Source of the DNA: Tetrahymena thermophila SB210
Lineage: Eukaryota; Ciliophora; Oligohymenophorea; Hymenostomatida; Tetrahymenidae
DNA: 64,000 nt
NCBI RefSeq assembly: GCF_000189635.1
Contig: NW_002476406.1
Span: 1-64,000 of the forward strand
Reading direction: 5' to 3'
The notes under the pieces are model-generated. The model searched no databases and was not told the DNA's origin. It saw nothing but the letters and a program-made list of their open reading frames with translations. Below are positions 56,601-64,000 of this stretch, one piece after another. Position 1 is the stretch's first letter, and each line of letters starts with the position of its first letter. The translations under genes and the position numbers were made by a program.

Positions 56601-57521
56601 AGATGAAGAGTAAGAAAGATCATTAACCACTTAATAATGTTTGTTTGTTAACTATTTTGTATTGTAAGTTAAAGAAAGCTAAAATAACTTCTGAAAAAAT
56701 TATTTCACTAGATTCATCTTTTTTAGTTATTTATAAACATCAATAGATCCAGACTAAGTATTCATTTGAAAATTTGAGCTAACATTAATACCGTTCAAGT
56801 TAGTATTCAAGTTAAGTTAATTATTTATAAAAAACATACTTTAATTGTTGCTAAAAGGTCCTAGAGCATTAGAAAAGTTAGGATTTATGCTCAAATTATT
56901 TGATTGTTGAGACTAATCGTCTCTTATTCTGGCACTGTCAGCTCCAATACGAAACGATCCATTTCTTGTTTATTATATGCGAAATGATTTCCTCTATTCC
57001 TATTTTAAATCTTGAAATAACCTTTTATGCAAGTTGTATTCCATAGATTATTTGGCCTATTAAGGAAATTAATCGATGTACTATTACATTCCTTTAGAGT
57101 GGACATGTGCTGTAAAAAAAAAAAAATTAAAAAAAAATGATTAAGTAGAATTTATAAATTTAAATGAAAAAAAACAAATACTTTGATTTTATTTTGGCGA
57201 ATTAATAACATATTATTCACTCTATTAGATGTTTATATCATTGTGATTTAAGTTGTTACGAGTGCTAAATACGTCAAGCTAATTGTTTGACAAAAAATCA
57301 ATTTATTCATCATCTTTTTTGTATTTGATGCAATCAATCTCAGCATTATTTTCTTCTAAAAATAATTATTTCCTTTTATTTGCGCCTCTATTATAAAAAT
57401 TCTATGAGTTTTCTTCAAATTTACTATTCTAATCCATGACACTCCCATATTTTGAATTATCAGGAAGATAGCTGTCAAACATAGATTGTGCAATTTAATT
57501 TGAAATACTAGGTTCTTACAT
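53697..57521 (-). CDS. Cyclic-nucleotide-binding potassium channel 2
   Basis: 1,132 residues after introns 57110-57181, 55482-55700 and 55004-55138; the exon total divides by three. The start is 57519-57521 (MQEPSISNQIAQSMFDSYLP). A long N/Q/S-rich N terminus precedes six helices beginning near LWDIFYGLSILTYFFFIPIN. The pore is FAFITMMTVGYGDIYPT, with the canonical potassium filter at residues 511-516. A C-linker and cyclic-nucleotide-binding domain follow (LYPNEYLIQKGTQEERVYFL, then YGQLEIII). The zinc-knuckle-like motif is at residues 766-779. A long Q/N-rich tail ends with YQNFETLKNFTKYFPKYN, matching channel 1. The intron after the binding domain is at the same place and phase in both channels, so they are true paralogues. 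Stop TGA is 53697-53699. Predicted voltage- and/or cyclic-nucleotide-regulated K+ channel. Confidence 0.92.
54759..54800 (-). other. CCHC zinc-knuckle-like motif in channel 2
   Basis: CYSCQKYSHSIENC matches C-x2-C-x4-H-x4-C and is followed by Pro, as in channel 1. Flanking residues differ between the two channels while the ligand positions are kept. Confidence 0.75.
55902..55919 (-). other. Selectivity filter TVGYGD of channel 2
   Basis: Six codons give the textbook potassium filter, in contrast to channel 1. Confidence 0.9.
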
Positions 57522-58554
57522 ATAAATTTATGTTTGAAAGTAATTAATTTAACAAACCAGTATGATTAAATTATTAATATAAATATTAAACACTTTTACT
57601 TTATTTTACTTTTGTTAATTGCAAGATAATATTTACAAAAGCTTCAGTCTTTGATCTTATTTTTTATTAATGTAATATACTCTAATCAAAGTTTCTTCAT
57701 GCAGTTATTTAATAAAATGTAAGGGTATAAGTGAATCTTAATAAGATGCAAAATAAATCCTTTTAAAATATGTAAATGAAAAGATTTAACATATTTTAAC
57801 GAAAATAAACAATAATATATCAATTTATTGTGGTATTGTACAATGTAAGATCTTTATTTAAACCATACATTTTAGGATATTTTACATTTTATTACTACAT
57901 CTAACTAACTATTTTTTTAAAAAAAAATAAACAAATAATAACTAATAATAATTCAATACACATATATGATATAAATTAATAATGTTAAAGCCTTTAAATT
58001 AATAAATAAATGTTAGGTAATATATAAAAATGTTGGACAAGTAATTCAACTTAGAAAGATTAAATTAAAAAATTATTAAATACATTTTCAAAAAATATTA
58101 ACTGAATTGTAAAATTATTTAAAAAAGACTAAATAACTCAATTTTTTAAGATATTAAAATTAGGTGTGAATGTTTTGAAAAAATAATACTTTTTATAAAT
58201 TTGAATGAATTATTAATTTTAAAGTAAGAAAATAAATATAAATATGAATATGATTATTAAGCTATATTAAAAATAACATTATAAATTAAAATGTTTCAAA
58301 GCAATACTAAATATTTTATTAGCTTTTAAACAAAATTAAAAGAACTTTAAATTATATTTGTAAATGTGTGAACACTGTTAACAAATTATTATTTCAATTT
58401 TTATTTAAAATACTTTTTTAAACAATGACTTAAAATTATAAAATAAAATCTAATCAAAAATGTTTGCTTAAAGAAATAAGAAATAAATACAAAAAATTTA
58501 TCATAAAATTGTTTTTAAAAGTCTAAGATTTTTTTTATCAGATTTTATCAAATA

Positions 58555-59270
58555 TATATTTGTATCTTATAGAACTATAATAAAATTTATAAAATAATTA
58601 GATATTACTAAGAATACTAGAAAATATCAAAATTATTAATAAAATTAGGCAATTGAATTCTATTGATATTTATATAAAATATTCAAACTATTGCTTTTTA
58701 TGAGTAATTTTATTAAATATATACCCATACCTATAGAACTATAAAATTAAAAATGAAAAAAATAATTAAATATTACTAAGAATCTCAAGAAAATATCAAA
58801 ACCTTAATTAATATAGTGTAAATCCTCATTAATTAAGGTCAAAAAAATCTATTTTTTTTCACTTTGCTGCCTTAACAAAAATTTTCAAAAATTGGACCTT
58901 TATATAATGTGTCCTTAATTAATGAGGATTTATGGTATATATTAATTACAAATAAATAAAATTAGACGAATCCTATTGCTATTTGAAAATTCAAATTAGT
59001 GCATTTTATGAGTAATTTTATTAAAAATATTTATCCATACTTTATAGAACTAAAATGAAATTTATAAAATAATTAGATATTACTAAGAAAAAAAAGTAAT
59101 TTATATATTAATTACAAATAAATAAAATTAGGCAATTGATCATCTTGATATTTATTAAAAAACTCAAACTAATGTTTTTATGAGTAATTTTATTAAATAT
59201 ATTTCCATACATAATAGAACTAAAAAATTAAAATATTAATAAAATGTTTGATATTACTAAGATGTGAATA
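58555..59270. repeat. Degenerate tandem array, unit about 172 bp
   Basis: The motif tgagtaattttattaaa occurs at about 58701, 59009 and 59181. Each copy is followed by a ccata..tagaacta block, and most of a unit also occurs at 58555-58630. Each unit also carries gatattactaag or a close variant. The spacing is 172 bases between the last two copies and 308 between the first two, the excess being the hairpin element. Confidence 0.75.
58820..58931. repeat. Inverted-repeat (MITE-like) element
   Basis: Left arm aaatcctcattaattaagg (58820-58838) and right arm ccttaattaatgaggattt (58913-58931) are perfect reverse complements over 19 bases, separated by 74 bases with no coding content. The element interrupts one unit of the surrounding array. 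It may be a small non-autonomous transposon remnant or simply a hairpin. Confidence 0.75.
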
Positions 59271-60040
59271 TAAGAAAATACTGAATATTATTAATTAAAT
59301 TAATTTCAATCATATTCTCTAATTAATAATATTTAGTAATTTGTTCCATTAAATATTTAAGTATAAATTTAATTAATTAATTTTATTTTTTAAAGCAAAT
59401 TCTTTAAGTAAATTTAAAATTTAATTTCATAATATTTTAATTTAATGAAAAAATTTAAGAGATTGCCTAAAATTTTAATTTTTAAAATAAAAATGTGTTT
59501 GATATTTAATTATTTCTATCATAAATATATCAAAATAAAGATTAAATTAATTTAAAATCTATAATATCGTTATTTAATTTTGCTTTAATAGCATTGGTAA
59601 ATTAATCTTATTTATATTTAAACATAAAAGTAATTATTATATTTAAAATAAAAAAAATTTAGGATTATTTTTATTTTTATCAAGAAAAAGAAAATATTTT
59701 TAATAAATTAAAGGTATTTTTATTGTTTTTTGCTTAATCAGAAAAATATAATATACAAAGAAAAAATTTAAAAATTAAAAATGATAATTTATTTGAGAAA
59801 TATTATTTAATTTCACATTTAAACTTTTGTATTTTTTTTCTTAAATCGATTTTCTAAAAATTGAATAAAATATGAACTGAAAATAAAGTTTAAATTATTT
59901 TAGCAAATTTTAATATTCATTTTTAATAGCAACAATTTTAATGACTAATGTAGAAGGACATTTTAAAAATTTTTTAATATTATTATTGATATATAAAATG
60001 ATATAATTAAGTAATTAACTTAGATTGGAAAACTTCAAAT

Positions 60041-63000
60041 TCATTTATTTATTGTCGCTTTTCTAGTTTTTTAGAAATAGTTAGATAGATAGGAATTTTC
60101 TAGAAGCTAGTCAATTGTAAATAATGTCAAAATATATTTTATAGAAAAAAAGCTAAGCTTAATTTTAGCTAGAATTCTCTGCCATAAAAAGTAATATAAA
60201 ATAATAACTATAATGAGTTAAAAGCAGAATAAACAGATTCCTAGTATTTAAAGGTAAGAAATGTCATTGGATACTTATTCATAAATGACCGTTGTTATAG
60301 AAATTATTGATAAATCTATGTCTTCTTGAGCTTTAGTCATTTAATTAAAGTTGTTTAAACTATCAAATTAATATATTGATTAAGTATACTGAGAATAGTC
60401 TTGCAAAGAAAAGCTCGATATAAGGCTTTTGAATAAACTTTGCAATTTAGTTTATGTGATTATTACTCCTTGCTATAAAATAGGCTTATAGATTTCAGTA
60501 TTGCAAGGAATATAGTTTTAGTCTGGCAAATTCATGTTTTAATTAGCTATATATGTTGGCAAAATAATACATAAATTGCTATTTAGTAACTAAATGAAAT
60601 TTGTTCTGTCTACCTAACTAATTGATTAACAATTTTAAATTTTTTATTAAAGTGTATACATCTAGTTGTTTTACTCTTATGCTGATAAAATTAAATTATT
60701 TGTATAGTTTTACAAATTAGGAAGAGTTGTTGATGGGTAAATTTAAGAAGTTTAAGCATTTTGTTTAACTCTGATATAATTTGTTTGAATAAATAATGAA
60801 GAGAGTAATTAATTCATTAAGAGACTATCTTTGTTCAAAGTATTTAGTATTAAATAATTATCTTAAATTTAGTTTATGTAATTTTTTGTTACAATAAACA
60901 TAATTGCAGGTTATATTATCAGTAAACAAAATATGAAAGTAGCCAAAATTATAGACGAAAAATTCGTTTTTTTAAGACTTGAAGTTTAACTGATTGTTTT
61001 TTTTTTAGATTTAAAGTTTACATTTAAATTTTAAGAATTTATTTGAGGAGAATCTCCATTTTTTTTGGTGTTTTATGCATACTTTACTATTTTATTGTAT
61101 CTGCCGTTGTTTAGTTTATTATCTAGCATTCTAATTAGATAATTTTAATTAGCCTTAACAATAGAATCTTCAGTTAGATTTATATATTGAATCATTTTTT
61201 CAGGAGGAAAAGTGCACATTAGTTTCAGAAGATCTTCTTTTTTTGATTCTACTGAAATATTTACAGGAAGAATTATTACAATAGAAAAAAAAGATATTAG
61301 GCATGTGATAGTAAACAAAACTTCTAAGCTATTTGTCAAGGTATTTAGTGAGTCAGTCATTTCACTTTAAGATAATGATTAAAATTCTATTAAGCTATTT
61401 ATCCAAGTAACAAAATTTGTATAGATTGGGCCCTAAATTTTTGAGTTGTCTTCTAAATTTAGGATATAATTAAAGGCATAATAAATAAAGAAATTCAAAC
61501 TTTAAATAATAGGTTAACTGCTGTCCTAGCTTGTAAATTCACTAAACTCTCCTATAAAGGTTGTCTAAATTTATTTGGTGTTGAAAAATTCAATTCCACT
61601 TATTTCTTCATCCTAATTGTAGTATTTATTCATTGATTTTTTAAATTATTACAGATAAAACATGCTTTAGCTCTAAATTTAGGAAACGTTGAAAGTTTAC
61701 AGACTAAGTTCATTTAAATTAAAACCTTTTATGTTTCTTATCAGCTCAACATTACTTACAATCTTCAAAAAGTTATTTGTAAAAGCTGCAATGCTTTATT
61801 CATTGTCATTATTTTATTCTAAAGTTTTGATTTTATTGTTTGCTAAAAAAAATTATATTATGCACATTGTCAGTAGGATTAATCCACTAATTTTTCCTAT
61901 CTTTATGAAAATATCAGCAAATTTAGGAGGCTTTTTATGCATAATCTCTTCAATAATTGCTAATTTTTTAGAGTGTAATTCACTACTAGTGCTTCTTATT
62001 GAGCTTGATCCATTAAATTTCTTAGCTTCTTTTTCTTTTTCAGAATTATTAAAAATATCTTCAAACAAATTATTTTAATCTCCTTAGCCATTTAAGTAAT
62101 CTTTTTATCTTTTACTACTAATCAGTCTATAAATGTTTTGTTTTCTTTAAGAGGATTAACTTATGCTTGAATCTTCATCGTTCTAAATCACTTTTTCTCT
62201 TAAGTAAACTTGCTATTCAGATTATTTAATTTATTAAATATTTAAGTGAGATTTATTTTTTTCCACAACAACAAAACCTGTTTAAATAACTTATTTATTA
62301 TCAAGAGAGCTCGTGAAAGGTTGAATTTAAGAAGTTAGCATAGTTGAATTTGTTTATTTTTAATTTTTTTAAGTTGTATTTGTCTGATGGAGTCCTGAAC
62401 TTTGTGAATAAATCTAATCTTATGGTTGTGTTTAATCTGAATTTTATTTTTAAAGTTATGAATTTTATTAATTGCTGTCACATTAATTTAGATTTTATTA
62501 ATTGTTCTCTTCATTAAGCTTTTATTATTGCTTATTTTCTTTAGTTTATAAGTTTAATTACTCATTATTATGGTTTAAGTACTAATAAATTTCACCATAA
62601 ACTTATTTTCCTTCATTTTAAAGTTAAATTATATCTTTAGTTTAATTGAAATTCACATCAAAACTCTAAAAGTTATTTGAAAAAATTTTTGAATCATCAT
62701 TTGAATAAACTTTTTGATTTATTTCAGCATCATTTGGCTTTCTATTTAATATTAGTAAATTTTCTTAATTTTATTGATAATTTCTTTCAGTTTCTTTTAA
62801 TGCCCTCAAAATACAATTTTCATCTCTGTTGACACTAAATAAATTTTTATCACTTTGAAAATTATCTTCATCATAAACGAATCCGTATTGCTAATCCCTG
62901 TTTGTAGAAGTAATATCTCTAATTTAGGATCTTTCTGTTATTTATTCATATTTTGGAGACTGAATACATTAAGTAATTTATAAACCATCTGTATTTTCTA

Positions 63001-64000
63001 TCTTGTAAAATTGTTGATTTTCCTCAACTCTAGGAGACTTCATCAAATTTTGATTTGAAATTTTAATGAAGTCACTTATTTCTAATTTATTTGGAGATTG
63101 ATTGCATTCTAAATTATTGCTAACATTAAAATTAAAACTAGACTTTTTAAAACATTAAACCTACTTTATCAAATCTGTTTCTATTTCTTAACTAATAGGT
63201 GATTCTTACTTGTTATTTATATTCTTAGACTGTTTAACAACTTCTTATTCTACTTCAACAATTGTTTTTTTATTCTAATTTGATGATTTGTATTTAACTG
63301 CAAAACAAATGTCCAACAACTTTGAAAGTTCTTATTTTAAAGAGTTCAGGCTTTCAATTATTTCTGGTTCTTTTCTTATTCTTCTAAAATGAGTAATTTC
63401 TACAAATTTCACAGAAGCTCCTATTGCTGTATCTATTTATTCGTAGCGCAAATTCACTTCTAAAAAAATAAATTGATTGAAGTTTTTGAATTTGCTAAGC
63501 AGATTCCCAACATCATTTGTAGGCTCTATTTTTTTTATTTTTCTAAAATGAGTCATCATTTCATTGGTAATAGGAATGCACATCAAAGTCTAATAATGTG
63601 TTGCTTGAATATGCTTGTGCTCTTAGTGGATTTAGTAAGACAGAAGAGGGATCAACTTGCATACATCTAAATTTTCTATTTTTTCTATTGTTAATTAAAA
63701 TTTTGATAAGAATTAAAAAGAAAATAACAAAAATATAATTTTTTGTATTTTTGAGCTTAAAACTGATCAAAAATAAAATAAGATCGAAGTATAAATAATA
63801 ATCAGTCTAAATTATTAATTTATTTTGTTTTAATTAACATTTCTAACTAACAGCATTTATCTCGATACAATTATCAAATTAAAAAAAATAAGTAACACAT
63901 TAAATGTGAATTATTTAAACTGTAATCTTTTTAATTATAAAATATAATTACTCTTATCTAATTTCCAAAGATCGTAGAAGCAATAAGCAAAAATCCTTTC
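60041..64000 (-). CDS. PAS-containing multi-pass protein, TmcB-like, copy 2 (5' end outside window)
   Basis: The last 1,230 residues of a paralogue of the gene at 42515. An exon fragment at 63952-64000 (ERIFAYCFYDLW) matches the PAS end of copy 1 (ERIFKLGFQHIF). It is joined by intron 63685-63951 to one uninterrupted exon 63684-60041 that begins KKIENLDVCKLIPL, as in copy 1 (KKIENIDTCRIIPL). Further shared points are DTAIGASVKFVE versus DTSIGVSVIFVE and KKEDLLKLMCTFPPEK versus KKKDFVKLICTYPRDK, plus the C-terminal FTIDQLLENSYLSNYF. Four or five membrane helices lie in the distal half (61950-60150). The linker is long and N/Q rich. Unlike copy 1, the region corresponding to two copy 1 introns (~45253-45308 and 44772-45090) is unspliced. 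Stop TGA is 60041-60043. The N-terminal helices and most of the PAS domain should lie beyond base 64000. Confidence 0.85.

Larger units (their letters stand above)
57522..60040. other. Long AT-rich intergenic region with repeats
   Basis: No protein family or RNA gene is recognisable in 2.5 kb. The left third is probably the channel 2 promoter. The part from about 58555 to 59270 holds the repeat array and hairpin element listed separately. The remainder to 60040 is A/T tracts and the 3' flank of the second PAS gene. Confidence 0.6.

Noticed and set aside
58555..59270. CRISPR-like array
   Set aside because: Repeats are about 172 bp, degenerate, without regular unique spacers, and the genome is eukaryotic.
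61689..62078. 129-codon plus-strand open frame
   Set aside because: It is antisense to the long exon of PAS copy 2, which has homology along the same bases. The frame is a by-product of A/T-rich coding sequence.
1..64000. Telomere or chromosome end
   Set aside because: No run of CCCCAA/TTGGGG repeats is present at either edge.

Overview
The window reads as macronuclear DNA of a ciliate, most likely Tetrahymena or a close relative. The evidence is internal. Base composition is extremely A+T rich. Every recognisable protein family stays open only if TAA and TAG are read as glutamine and TGA is the sole stop. Introns are short, AT-rich GT...AG introns, and coding stretches are rich in Q, N and K. 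Under the standard code nothing longer than about 130 codons survives, so standard-code open frames here are fragments of real genes or antisense shadows.

Layout, left to right. (1) 1-2696, minus: EGF-like / transmembrane / RING-H2 protein whose 3' end runs off the window. (2) 3958-14500 and 15334-25773, both minus: two giant tandem paralogues inside an ~11 kb direct duplication. Each has a signal peptide, a Cys-rich head, a beta-propeller-like region, a parallel beta-helix region, a second Cys-rich knot and a multi-pass membrane tail. (3) 26455-29304, minus: degenerate kinase domain, coiled coil and seven WD40 repeats. (4) 30007-38027, plus: a 2,517-residue leishmanolysin (M8) homologue with its zinc ligands lost, a long CxxC-rich array and about seven membrane helices. 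It is the only plus-strand gene and is divergent from the kinase-like gene. (5) 38405-41770, minus: cyclic-nucleotide-binding potassium-type channel with an unusual filter. (6) 42515-48834, minus: large multi-pass protein with an internal PAS domain, of the ciliate TmcB-like type. (7) 49258-53005, minus: presequence protease (PreP/PITRM1, M16C). (8) 53697-57521, minus: second cyclic-nucleotide-binding channel with a classical TVGYGD filter. (9) 60041-64000, minus: second PAS/TmcB-like protein, 5' end outside the window.

Nine of the ten genes are on the minus strand. All but two (PreP and the kinase-like/WD40 protein) look like surface or membrane proteins. The right half contains the gene pair [PAS/TmcB-like, cyclic-nucleotide-binding K channel] twice, in the same order and orientation, on either side of PreP. 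This looks like an old segmental duplication of a possible sensory module. Both channels carry a CX2CX4HX4C zinc-knuckle-like motif shortly after the cyclic-nucleotide-binding domain.

The strongest leads are the inactive-looking protease fused to a receptor-like membrane tail, the zinc-knuckle motif and altered filter in the channels, the repeated channel/PAS pair, the recent 11 kb tandem duplication, and a small hairpin element inserted in a ~172-bp repeat array near 58.8 kb. No tRNA, rRNA, CRISPR array, telomere or complete transposon was recognised. Exon limits were read by eye from reading frame and splice consensus, so genes with many introns carry some uncertainty.
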